Of a DNA stretch of 64,000 bases, positions 47,501-59,619 are shown piece by piece. The notes beneath the pieces are model-generated. The model was not told the DNA's origin and searched no databases. It saw only the letters and a list, made by a program, of their open reading frames with translations. Numbering within the stretch: position 1 is the stretch's first letter; each line of letters starts with the position of its first letter. Position numbers and translations under genes: made by a program. Source of the stretch: Augochlora pura (taxonomy: Eukaryota > Arthropoda > Insecta > Hymenoptera > Halictidae); contig NC_135781.1 of the NCBI RefSeq assembly GCF_028453695.1, positions 10,787,640 to 10,851,639 of the forward strand. The letters are read 5' to 3'.

Positions 47501-50500
47501 AAATGAAGTCCCAGGCCAGTATGCACTACAGTAGGGGACGCGTAAATTTTCAGACAAAAATGACTGCCCCCGGGCTTCAGGACCCAGCCCGCTCTCCCCG
47601 GTTCGACACCCAACCATCCCACCACGATCCGTTCGGTCTTTTTGTCCATTTTCGAAGGCTCTTCCCGTGAAACCGTTGAGGGACTTTTAAGTAGGGTGCA
47701 CACGCAGCCTGGGCTCCGAGTGGGACGTACCACGATGGTCTCTGACTCTCTTTATTGCACCCTCCTCTGGGTCGTCGCCGCGGACCCAATTCGATCCGAG
47801 ACCTCGAAGCCGACTCTGTGCCAACGTGCCACAGCGAACGCATTGTCGCCGGGGATTTTCTGATTCGCATTATCAAACGAGGAACGGTCGACGACCACAG
47901 GGTCCTTTGATGGCTACGGACGTCACATCGGCGACGCGCCGTTAGGGAGACTTCTGACGCTTCGAAGCATGACGGGTTCCCTATTGTCATGTTTGCCGGA
48001 CATTTCAATGACTTTCAAGAATCCCAAACATTTCAATTTGTACTAAATATTTCAAAAATGTTAACATATTGTGGATATTTTAATGCTCGTTAGAATATCC
48101 TCGTTTCGAACACTGTCCTGTTATCTGGTCACTTTAATAAAAAATCTCTAATACCATTCCTATCGAATTTCTGTACGTCCTATAGACATTAATATGTCGA
48201 CAATCGATCACGGTTACACTCATATGATACAATCACTCAAGTTGGAGACAGCTGGGGCCTAGTCTCATCGTGTAAAAAATTCTTAATAATTTAGTCCAAT
48301 AGCCAGATATTCTATTAGATTGTATGATGTACATAAAAATACTCTTCTAAAGCATGTGCTAAAAGACGTCAAGATGTTGAATTAACTGTTATTGTTATTA
48401 GAACATACTATGTTTTAACAAAACAGTATACGGAAATAGAAATCAACGTAAACGGAACGAGGTGAACGAATAACAAGCAATGCCATAAATTATTCAAGAG
48501 CATATCATTGCTAGCGTTTATTGCGTTCGGCGTAACCGGGAGCGACAGTCGACGCCAGAAGCCGGCGATTACAGAAATTTTTCAGGGAACCTCAGTGGTA
48601 ATCAGATTTGGGAAGCCCGTCCAGCGATACGGTAATTAACCTCGCGGGCTAGCATTAGGTCGATCACCACGGATTTCGTATTAATGGAAAAAAAAGCTAG
48701 ACCGTATCTTCAGCTGGCTGGCGACACGAGAAGATCCGGTTTCACTTGGCCCGACAGCCAAGCAGAGTATCCGCAAATCCAGGGGTTCGAAATTTCTCGC
48801 GGCGTTGTCGCCTACTTTCGCAAACATCTTCGGCGATCGATCGGTAGGTCGCTTTCAAAAAGCGCAAGATCAACACGAGATCAGCGCGAACACGGATCCC
48901 GGATGCGTGGATCGGCGACGCGGTCGCTATTTATGCGACTTGCAGAGAGACCCACTGTTATTAATATATACTCCTTTGGTACGACGGAGTGCCGCGAAGA
49001 TATCGCACTCGGCGACGCATCCCCGCGGCATGGTCTCTAGATCGAACACGAGGCAAATCCTCGAAGGTAGCCTCGACCTCGAGACGTTCGAACCTGCAAG
49101 GAAATCCTTCGCCTCGTGACAGCTTTTCGACGATACTCTCATTCCGGTAAACGATCAGCTCGTCACGCGAGTGCACTAATACTTTTGACCTTTTTGCTAG
49201 ACGATTAACTTCAAAATTAATTGATAACACGGCTTCTCCGGAAAATCCAGAAATTTTTTAAACACGCCTTTCTCGAGGCATATTTAATGAACGATTTCAG
49301 TGACGTCATCTCTGTATTACTGCTCGTCAAAGCCGGTAAATTCGAACATCTTTCAACGATATGCTAATGTCTAGGGAGTCATCTAAATCACTATAGTATA
49401 TTCAATCAAACTTTGACTTATTTTTGAACGTGTCTTTTTGGAATTAATGTTGATCATGTTAGTGACTCCGAATGTGATGCAATTGGGGTAATAGCTGTTG
49501 TTGTCCTGATTTAAAATGTACGCAACAGAAAAGAATTGGCGAAAGAAGATATGAAGGTTTACTATTTATTTTAAAATACGATAATTCATATGCGTCAACC
49601 TAATAGCTTTTTGACCACTTCAAGTAATACTGTACAAAAAAATTGACGACAAAATCATTATGCGTCATTGTTCCTTGCGATATAAATGGATTGAAAATAA
49701 ATCGCTCGCGGATCGGTTCTATGCGATCCCGACAGGGGAATGCGAGACGCACGCAATTTCGTTTTTCCAACGTCATGGATCCTGTCGGTGTCAGGATAGC
49801 ACAGAACGAGAAATCGACGGTGAAAAACGATCGGCGCGAAACTGTTCGAGGTCTACATTGCAAAATTAACGAGCGACGAAGGCGAGCGCGAGTCCGAGCA
49901 AGTTTAGCGCGCGAGTTACGTTTGCCCTGTCGACCTGCGGTCTAGATCTCTGCAAATGACAAAACAAATTCTCGCGGATCGCTCGTTTAATACCGAAAGA
50001 GTATTAGTGGCTGGCGTCATTCGTCGACGTCAGCAAGATTCCGCCTCGAACGAGCGAGCGAGCGAACGGAGAAACGCCGAGAGCCGAGCGCTCCTGAAAT
50101 CGGGCCACGGGTCCGTTTATAACCGAACTGCTCGCCGATCCGACTTTGAAAACTGATGCCCGAAATTCCTGCATTTAGTTTGTTACGTTATTCAAAATGT
50201 CCCTTACTTTGTGGAGATCGAGTCACGGATTTTCCTCATTTCAAATAAAGGACGCGTTCAAAGCGTTTTCTAGTTTGAATCTCTGAAAAAGTAGATCTCT
50301 TTACATTTTCTTGAACAACGTAGGCTGAAAAATACATCTACAATACCGAATGTCTGAATTTTTATTTTATTAATATTAACAAAATATGAATGGTCAGTAT
50401 TAAAATTAAACCGATTACCATAAAAATTTAGGTGAACCTTCAGTATACTTATGCCTATCGTTTGATCTAGAACCAACCCAGAAATCAAACTTTTTTGTTT

Positions 50501-51390
50501 TTTTTTAAGCTTTCAATATTAAATGATTTTTTAATAGTAGCGATTAAATTAGCAAAAATTGATGGTCTTTTAAAAGTCGTAATTTTTTAAATTATCAAGT
50601 TTTTGCTTTTGTTCTAGATTCTGCAATAGCCAAACACGTTTTATACAATCATCTTCTTGAAATTCAGTAATGTTTCAAATCAAAAAGATTGTATAAATAA
50701 ACCTAGTAACTGAGACTACGAAACATATTATAATTTTTGTACAATTTCAAAGACAGTTAAAGAAAAGGCTTTTTCCACTAGAACACACCTCTAAGTCGTC
50801 GTTTGAGTGAACAATGGATCATCACTGATCCATATTTTGCCGAAAACCTTCGCATCTCCATTTATTTTTAGAATAATATTATCAACAGATTGATATACTG
50901 CAAATTGAAAGAGAAAATTACATTTTCGTTAACGTAACATTTTGGGCCCGTTCAGGCCCGGTTTTATTGTGCGCTCAAGAATACTGTTTTTCGGCATTGT
51001 CGAAACAGAAGTCTCGCTTTATTACGTCAGCTTCGATCGAGCCCGTTTTATAAATAAATTGAAATGTCCGCTTATGTAATTTCAGGGAAAATTTCTGGCG
51101 AAATCGTGCAGCGGGACGTGCCGCAGCTAAGCGTCGGACATTGTTCCATCAGAAAGGAGAGTGCAGAGGAGGCACAGTTGCATATTTTTCGGGTGTCCGA
51201 ATCTCCGAGATGCAGCTGGGATCCGTGCGATAATAGGTTTCTGAAAGGACACCGGGCCAAGGCGCGTGTATACGTCAGTGTCTGGCACACATGAGTCACT
51301 GTGGCAACCAGTACTGAATAAAATTTCTTTAAAAAATATAGCAAAAGTTATCTTAAGCTTTGGATGCTCTTCCTTTTTTACTCTGACGAC
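44567..51390. other. Non-coding region, no supported gene
   Basis: GC-rich islands at 45.1-45.5, 46.6-47.1, 47.5-48.0, 48.6-49.2 and 49.7-50.1 kb hold overlapping frames on both strands without protein signatures. A B-box-like GGTTCGACACC at about 47600 has no matching A box or tRNA stem. A short plus-strand frame at 51064-51294 shows nothing recognisable. Confidence 0.5.
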
Positions 51391-51625
51391 ATGTTTACTA
51401 AAAAATACCATAAATTGGAGCGCCTCCAAAAATACTGGAAAATTGTTTTCACGAATGAATTCACCGTAGAGTTGAGGATTGAAGATTATCCTTTACAACG
51501 ATCTTTTGAAACTTAGTCCACGAGTCTTTTTAGTCGTTTTGTGGAACAGAAATGAATAAATTTGGTCGCATGGAGACCTCGTATTACTGTAAAGTACAGA
51601 TTATGGTTCGGATGTGTATTGAAAC
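51391..51625 (+). pseudogene. Decayed Tc1/mariner-type transposase fragment
   Basis: A 41-codon frame from 51391 contains KKYHKLERLQKYWKIVFTNE, which follows the Tc1 pattern of a basic helix, a Trp, a hydrophobic strand and the catalytic D-E region; here the Asp is Asn. The frame stops at 51516. Further on, in another frame from 51586, TVKYRLWFGCV resembles the TVKHGG..VMVWGC block of Tc1 transposases. Stops and frame changes show it is dead. No terminal repeats were found. The match is short, so the call is tentative. Confidence 0.4.
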
Positions 51626-51643
51626 CATCTAACCTGATTATGA

Positions 51644-51729
51644 CACGTACTAAAGTACGTGTATACGAAGTGCACGTGTATCCGTGAATTATTTCACGTA
51701 TGTTAAATACACGTGTACTAATTCACGTA
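51644..51729. promoter_or_regulatory. Cluster of six CACGTR boxes
   Basis: CACGTA or CACGTG (either strand) occurs starting at 51644, 51657, 51673, 51695, 51710 and 51724, with one more TACGTG near 51825. Two are full CACGTG E-boxes. CACGTG/TACGTG are established sites for bHLH and bHLH-PAS dimers. CACGTACTAAAGTACGTG also forms a small hairpin. Regulatory function is inferred from the density alone. Confidence 0.4.
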
Positions 51730-52293
51730 TAGTTCGTTACACATACATGCTACTATCCCACTCCTTGCATAACTTATTTTCTCGGGATGTGAGTTTGTCT
51801 TCCCATATGTATAGTGTACATTGTATACGTGTGTAATTAAATATACTTGAAATACTAGACATGCATTTAAATATATGTAAAACAATTCACGGGTACTGTA
51901 AAGTAAGCAGTATACTTGTCATTCTATGTGCAGTAAAGTGACTCTAAAAATTCGTACCCAAAAGTTGAGGGGGTCTTTGTAAGGGGAAGGATCTAATCCT
52001 GAAATCTATGTTAGAATCCTTTCGGAATAAAATTTGTCAATGTAGGCTTACCGATATTTCAATCCATAACTTCAATCCATAACTAATTTGCTACAAAGAC
52101 TATGTCTCCCAAACGCCCACCTGCTATCTGCTATATTGTACACAAACATATTACAAAAAAATTAGGGATGCACAACGATGTTCTATGCTTCAAACATTTA
52201 AATGAGTCTATCTCGTTTACGAAATTATAATAGTTTACGAATACTTTCTAAAGTCATAATTCAAAGTAAGAATTGTTACCTTTACACGACGAG

Positions 52294-52517
52294 CAGAGTT
52301 GAATAAAAAGCAATCTTGACACTTAACGATTATAACTCGTCAGTTATTACAATCAACTTACAATAATTTATAATAACTAAAGAGTTATAATTGTTGTTAG
52401 TTAATTATTAGTTTACATGTTGCCCAATTACATTTGTCGAATTATTATATTATAAATTAGTTATAATAACTAACGAGTTGTAATCGCCAACTATTAGATT
52501 ACTTTTTGTCAACCCTG
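52294..52517. mobile_element. hAT-type MITE with 8-bp target duplication
   Basis: The left end CAGAGTTGAATAAAAAGCAA and the right end ...TTACTTTTTGTCAACCCTG are inverted repeats; pairing continues inward over about 60 bp (CGATTATAACTCGTCAGTTA on the left). The flanks are ACGACGAG (52286-52293) and ATGACGAG (52518-52525), 7 of 8 identical. CAGRG termini plus an 8-bp duplication are the hallmarks of hAT elements. No coding capacity. Confidence 0.75.
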
Positions 52518-52828
52518 ATGACGAGTACATTCGACATAAACATGGAAAGAATCAATAAACGTAACATAACACAAAAAGAATCGTTTGGAAACGTTTCTAT
52601 GTTTAATTCGAACTTTTCCTTTAGCCAGCACTGCGAATAGCCAAATGGTGGGGGTATCGGTACTAAGGTGCCTTACGTAGCTACTGTAGAGCCGTCCCTG
52701 CGCGGAAAGTGAGCGTCGAGGGTCGAGCGTCACCGAAGATGGCCGAAGGTAGGCGGCGGTGCGACAGTCGAGCCCGAGCGATCTCCCGATCGCGGTCGTG
52801 CGTGCTGGAGCGGCAGGTACGGGCAGTC

Positions 52829-53672
52829 AGTACGTCAGTAGTGGATTAGCAGCAACAAGAGTAAGAACAGCAGTATCAGTGGCGACGGCGACGGTTGCGC
52901 ATCGTTAACGCACGAAAGTAACAAGGCAAGAGGACGAGAGAAAAGAAACGTTGAACGGGGGATAGAAACGGTATGACCAAACGCACGTCGTCGACGGTGG
53001 TCATCGTCGAACGGGTAAATAACGGGGCCGCCGTCGTTGCTGAATAACCGAAGGGGCTCTCGAGGAAGCGGGGCTCGGACGGAGAAGAGGGATCGGAGCA
53101 GGGGGAGGTTGTTGTTCTGGATGCGAACGCTGGCTGCTCCACGGAATATGTACGCCGCGGAGGTGGGCGAGGGCCGTGCGAAAAAGTGGCGAAAACTGTG
53201 AGAGAGGTGCAGCAGTGCCTCCACGTCGGTGGCAGTGGCGGCGGTGGTGTTGGTAGTAGTGGTGCTGCTGGTGTGTGGTGGTCGTGGTGGTGGTGGCGGT
53301 GGCGGCGTCAGTGTGGCATTGCTGGTGCTACGTCGGTGTGCACGCGAGCGTGTATCGGTGGGACACGCACTTCGTCGGGGCCGTGGTTTCTCGGTCTCAC
53401 TCTCCCTCCCGTTGCTGTCGGTCTCTAGCCATCTCCCTCCCTCTCGTGCCCCTCTATTCACCGCGACTATCCACCTCTCTGTCGGTTGCACGGAGGCCAT
53501 CGTACCGAAACCGACCGAGCCAGGCCAGCCACTACGCAAGATGGCTGTGTGTCGCTAACGAGAGGCCGACAAACCAGACGGGCAAAAGACGACCCGAGGA
53601 TAAACGGAACATGCTGCTACGTGAACGTCGGGCCCGTCCCTGAAGAGAGAGACACTGGCCAAGAAGCGAGAG
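52829..53672 (+). other. Probable non-coding first exon of a plus-strand gene
   Basis: Two insect initiator motifs (TCAGTA at 52827-52832 and TCAGTAG at 52835-52841) precede a GC-rich stretch with GGT/GGC repeats (about 53218-53330) that ends at a strong donor, GCGAGAG|GTAAGTTC (after 53672). Plus-strand frames inside are short or low-complexity, and long minus-strand frames are mirror images of the composition. This fits a long 5' UTR exon with the coding part further downstream, beyond what I can recognise. The gene is unidentified. Confidence 0.4.
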
Positions 53673-54787
53673 GTAAGTTCACGTTCTTACATGCCGAAGT
53701 TACTTCGAAAAACCGCAACCACTCGTCGTTGTCCGTCGGTGCGCGCTTCGCTTTGTTTCAATTTTCGTTTCTATGTTCGACCGACACGCGATTTTCTTTT
53801 CCATACTGTTCTGTTTACCCAAAAACGACGCCTTTTCGAATCTTTCGGTCTCGATTCTTCAGCTGACAGCTCGCCGAATCGTTCACCGTGTTCACGCGAC
53901 ACCCTCGCGTTCATAGGATATGTGGACTCTACCATTCATTCAGTTCCGAAGCTCCCTTTCGCGTACTTTCTATGCCTTGACTACGTAAACAAGAATAGTG
54001 AACGTTAGCAATCCTCCTTCGAAGCGTGATTCCACGTCGAAACTGCCTCGTCGCACAGAGACACGATTACTGTGCGCGATGTCGTGCCGTCGGTTTACTC
54101 GTGATTCACGGACGTTCACGTCGTGACAGTTTACAATCATCTTTCGAGGCAGCTCCGAAGCCGATGATTCCAAAATCGTCCTCCGAATTTGTCGGATCAA
54201 AGGTACGAAACGGGAACATCTGTTGCCGAAAGGCTCGACATGACGAACCTAACCTCAAAACTGTCGTGAGCGCGTACGAGGTACGTGCGTCTCCCGTCGT
54301 TTCGTTTGCTCGCCTACGAGACACGCACGATGGCATATAACGTCTTAATATTCGTCTGTATAAGGTATTTTTCAAGAATCTTTCTGTAAAAATGTACTGT
54401 GCATGATTGTCACCCATGACCGTAGGGGTATGAAATTAAAAACAGAAGCTCAACCCTCTTTTTATAAACGTAATGAGTAATTTGCGAATACATTGTGTAA
54501 ATTACCCCCCGTTAATTATAAATAATTTCTATGGATATACTGTTGAATTTCAGTGGAATAAACTGACAGACTTTTTCGATTTGTCTTCTGACAGCGTTTA
54601 TTTTATAGCTTGATTTTGTAGCTAGAACATAGTACTTTATATGTAGAGACAGATCTATCCTGGGTCTAGCCAGAATCATAATACTTATCTATTTATATTT
54701 TTCTCAAAGATTACTTAATTAATTTGCGTACCTTCTGCTTTTATAACAAATAGATACGGTAACTGCTTTTTCTTGAAATACGCTGCT
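53673..54787. other. Probable first-intron sequence, no supported gene
   Basis: Follows the donor at 53672. GC-rich to about 54.3 kb and then AT-rich. No exon with acceptor, open frame and donor stood out. Confidence 0.4.
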
Positions 54788-54867
54788 AATCATAATAGCT
54801 GTCCATCCCACTCCTGTTACTTCAGCCTCGCAACATGGGAGTGGAGTGGACAGTTATTATGATAATC
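54788..54867. ncRNA. Near-perfect pre-miRNA-like hairpin
   Basis: The left arm around ATCATAATAGCTGTCCATCC pairs with the right arm around GGAGTGGACAGTTATTATGA. By hand, about 28 of 29 positions pair (three or four G-U pairs, one C-A mismatch), around a loop of about 17-19 nt containing TTCAGCCTCG. Size and shape fit a miRNA precursor. Either strand could be the transcribed one. I do not recognise a known miRNA seed, so it is either a lineage-specific miRNA or a tiny foldback element. Confidence 0.45.
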
Positions 54868-55322
54868 AATGTACCTTGCGTTTCTCGTTTCGGGAAACTG
54901 GTTAGAAATGTTGATAAAATACTGGACACGGTATAACGTTTGCTCTTAGATTACATATAGAGATTACTGTACAACTATACACAACATAACATCAGCAATA
55001 TTGTTTTCCTGTACCGTGGACCGCTTAACGGGTCTTTCGTTCTCTGACCTCATTTCATATCGTTTTGATCGTTCAAAACATTCGAAAAAAGTTTCAAGGT
55101 GGGCTCTAGATATTGTAATTTCACGTATTAAAGAAACTTCAGCCAAATGTTCACACCATTTTGCAACGAACGTAGAAAATTCGATGAAAATTCGCTTATG
55201 ACAACAGTGAGTAGATAAAGTGAAAAACAGGTTAAGACTACTGATACACTATATTATCGTGTAAATAGTATTACAATGTACGCATAAAAAGTGCCGTATA
55301 AAAGGGAGATGGGATGTGTTTC
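54868..55322. other. AT-rich spacer
   Basis: No gene or repeat recognised between the hairpin and the TTAA-type MITE. Confidence 0.5.
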
Positions 55323-55523
55323 TTAACCTGCCAGCTGTATTCAACGAGTATACCTATTCGTGATAACACAAAATGTTGACATTTCTTTATGATCAGTGTA
55401 CTCATGGAAAACAACGAACTGGTTAAGAAAGATATACACTTTGATGTTCTTTATTCAATCGTATACTTTATAAAAGTGTAACTTGGACACTTCTCAAAGT
55501 GATTGCAACAGCTAACAGGTTAA
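55323..55523. mobile_element. TTAA-type MITE, second copy of the same family
   Basis: Both ends are intact: TTAA+CCTGCCAGCTGT on the left and ACAGCTAACAGG+TTAA on the right. The interior shares GAGTATAC, TTTCTTTATGATCAGTGTAC and AACGAACTGGTTAAG with the 36.4-kb copy. At 201 bp it has no coding capacity. Confidence 0.65.
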
Positions 55524-58500
55524 GGCCATCATCACCGAGTTTTACATTACGACTATTAAAGGCAGAAATAAATATTTGATTTTATTCGCAATCTAGTCAA
55601 TCATATTTTATTTTTCGGAAAGTCTATACACACCGGAAGCCCGCTATCGTGAAAGCAGAAATCTCTGTCGCGCGCGTGACTGCGCGTTCGAACCCAATAA
55701 ACAACTTTCATCGCCAACTCGGCGGAAGCTTTTCTAATTCCCGCCGCGGTAATTCGAATCTCCCTGACATGCCGGTAGAACCGCAATTCTGTACCGTAGA
55801 AATCCTGGGACTTTTCCGAGCAAGTGGAAAAATTCGCCTGCGACGAGAACATCTGTACACGAGCGTATATCCGTCGCCGCCAGTAGTAGCTGTAGCCGTC
55901 GCGATGCAAAACATTTCTCGATCGTGATATTTCCGTGGTTCGTCGCTAGTTTGCACGCCGATCGTGGACATGACGTGTATCGTTTGCGACGGATGGGAGA
56001 CGGCTCCGTCGTCTCCGTCAGCTCCGTCGACGATTAACGTGCGCATAAGCTCGCCTGGAAACTTTCCATCCAGCTCGGCGCGCGCTCGTTCGAACGACGC
56101 AATGTGGAGGAGTATACGATCCACAAGCAGGCTAAAATGACTGCGCTCGTTTCGAGACTGAAAGTATATTTTTTAGCTTCCGTTGTTATCTGATGTTTGG
56201 CTGGCCGTCAGCAATTTCTGCAGGGACGGTTTTGTATAACTATTAGGTTGTTCGGTCAGTAATTCCGTTTTCCAAATAAACTACGTGTTGTAAGAGTGTT
56301 AAGAATACATTTGTTTCAGTATTTTGCCAATAAAAAGCAGGACTCATGGGAATATATGATTTCAAAACTAACAAAAAAATGTAAATCATTTCAAAGATAC
56401 CTTAAATTAATGCTTATGCGATAGGATACAAATCTAGCAGAAAAAACAGTAAATGTGAATCGGAATGAGTTGGACTAAATCTTTGTCGAACTCGTGTTAG
56501 TTAGACTTGTTGTCTCCAAGTTAAAGCTAATTAAAAACGCTGAAAAGTGTGAATGATCACGAATAGGAATAGACAGATATATTCTGTATATATGTATTGA
56601 TCATCGGCTCAGCCATTCTGTACTATACATATTTTAAGGAAAAGGATTTCGTAATTACATTGTGAGATATCATAATCTAACTAAATAATATATGATTCAG
56701 TAACTAGTTAAAAATAGGTAGAAAATTTTCTGTATGTTCAATGGGAAACTCGAGAAACAGAAACTTTTACACCCACTTTTGGCCAGCTTTTAAGGCCAGG
56801 TACGCTCGACGCTGTGAGGACGCCCGGATGATTCGCACCTGGTCGCTGGCCAACGTAAAAAGCTATCGGTGCAATAGTCTGATATCGTCATAAATTACTT
56901 CCCGCGGCTGGTAATAACGGGATTTTGGGAAAATATCGCTGTTGTCGGAGACAGACAGAAAGAAGTTGCACAAAGACACTCCTCGTTCGCACGAAAACAC
57001 ATCGAGGTAACCGAGGCAATATTCGACGCGTGTGACTTTTTTTTTATCGACGATAGTTCGTATCTGAAAGATAAATGATCTCTTGGGGGTAAAAACATAT
57101 TTACGACGACGGTGTTCCGAGAAGTTTTCGATGTACGATCTACTTTTTGAACGACGTATCTCGATACGCGCGTGACGAACGCGAGCGACGCTACGTTAGA
57201 ACGGTACATTAAAAGTGGATAATTTCTAGGCTGTTTGCATCCAGCCCGACGAACGTAATCTCTAAAAATACTGCCGTTAAGTTTTGATCGGCTAGAAATA
57301 CTGTGCTTTGGTAGAGAGTTAAGTGTTCGTACTGCTTTCTATAGCTTTGTTTGTGTTCAAGGGCTTGTAAATAGTTTATTAGACATTCTTACTGCACTTT
57401 GGTCACTCGTAGAAATATCATTTTCACATACATCAGAGAAGTAGTTGCAAAACTCTCTTGCTAAATTTAAATCGCTCTACGCAACTGCATTCTACAATAA
57501 TTCCTTAGTTTTTGTCGCATAAGCATTTGTTAGATAATCGTATTGTAATATTTACACTGCCATCATTATACTACAGTTGTGTTTATTGCAAAAGAAATAT
57601 ATTGAGATGATTATTCATGAACTGATCTTCAGCCGCTTATGGAGCAAAGGTTTTTGAAGAACCATTTCCTTTTTACAGAAAGGTACCTGAGATTATTATA
57701 TCTCGTACAAACTATTATTTTTAACCTACTTTTGAGTACTGAAAAATGTATTCACACGCGCACAATGGATTTGTTTCGTTTGAAAAATTTTAGACACGTA
57801 CAAAACGCATAAAGGTAGTCGTATCGGGTGTAAAATATAAATAAATTAAATATTTTTCCCAACGATAGAGTTTCTCTGTAATACGTGGCCATAATTTTTG
57901 AACAATTCTTTTCGGTGAAGAGAACTGCGTTATTCAGCTGGAACACTCAACGAAATAATGCAAAACAATTCGTTAAAAATTATAACCTTGGGATGCTTCG
58001 TCAAAATGTCACTTCAACCCCTGGATGGGTCGTTCGTGGTGGGTGGCTAGGGGGTTGGTTTCGGTGTTTCATTAATTCAGCCGCATTACCATCCACCGAT
58101 ACGCCAACTGCGTCCATTTTTCCTCGGTAAAAGGTATTGTCACGGTTACGAATGATATTTCAATGTACTCAAGCGTTCGTAAAAGTGTTTTGGGCAACAG
58201 ACAAAAAAGAGAGACCGATAAGCACTCTGTACTCTCGAAATTGGAGTTTCAGTTGATCGACTACAAGAGCTAGGCAGCGTGGGTTTCGCGCAACTCCGTC
58301 GTTGTTGAATTACGCTTCGATCAGACTTAGGGGGATTCGGTTAGGCTTTGTGGGAAACGGTTCGGATTCGATTTGCACCAAATATCGTTGTCCATGCAGT
58401 GTTAATGATAATTATACGTGATTGTTTGCTGTATTATTCCCAACGTCGCACAAATAAGGAAAACTAGACGCGCTGAAAGTTAATTAAACGCTGACGAAAC

Positions 58501-59619
58501 GGAACTTCTCATAACACATACTGTGTTGGAGAATGCGCGGAATTTAACGAATGCATGTGACGTTCAGTTGTTCCGAGATGTACTGTGAACGGAGGGTAAA
58601 GGTTCCTGACATGGGTTTCACTTTTTTTATAAATTGTAATTTTTTATTAGAACTGATTTGATTGAAAGTAAATATATGTTTAGAAACTGAAATGTGTATT
58701 CTTACAATACACGGGAAAGTACAATAAAATATTCCGCTTCTCTGTAATAAAAGAAATACTAAAACTATGCAAATTCACAGATCTGAAAATAGGTTCCTTT
58801 TTGAAATTTGTTTTTTTTTTCAGTACAAATTGAATACACCATACGACAATATTTACAAAAACTATTATACACTTATCATTTTGAAGATATCTGTAACAGC
58901 TCTTCACTTAAGTCAAACACTTTTCACAAAGTGTTTTATAAACATGGTTGCTCGTAACACTAGACCGATCTGGACACTTGCACGCAGGCGGACTAAAAGA
59001 TTCAAATTAATGCGCAACAGAGATATCTCTTCAATTTAATTTTCCTAACAAGTTAATTTTAATTGTGTGCCAAGGGAAGAATAAACTTTCATTTGGTTTC
59101 CGTTTATTGCAATTGACTCGGACAATTTTATCCCGCTGTAAGATCAGTTGTTTAGTCATAATTATTGGACTGGCATTACAGGCAGATTTCCAACTCTTTT
59201 GTTCATTTAATTATTCCACGGGACGAACTCATTACAGTAACAGAGATATCATTTTCCGCGCACACAGCAGCCGCATGTACACCAAACACAATAATGTTAA
59301 TGCATCGGCTGTGCAGTGAATTTTGTATGCTTTACAGCGTGTACATCAAAGTAAAACGTATTGATCACAGCTGTATAGTAGCAAAATATTGCGTAACGTG
59401 GTTAAACAGGCTATATGCACTAATCCACAATGTATTCATCTGCTTCGTGGCCACTGGTGCGTCGTAATAGATTCAAAATACGTTGCAAATATTCTGTGGA
59501 AGAATGTACTTTATATTTTACACTCTTATCTGTTGTTTGGTTGACGTCTGTCACTCTTAACTGACGATATTAACAATTTTGCAATGCCGGTCTTGTATAA
59601 CTGTATGAAATTCTCAGTC

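Noticed and set aside
47590..47610. B-box-like GGTTCGACACC suggesting a tRNA or SINE
   Set aside because: No T-stem pairing, no acceptor stem and no A box at the right distance.
52835..53539. 234-codon minus-strand frame and 109-126-codon plus-strand frames
   Set aside because: These read GGT/GGC repeats and GC-rich DNA of a probable 5' UTR; no conserved motif.
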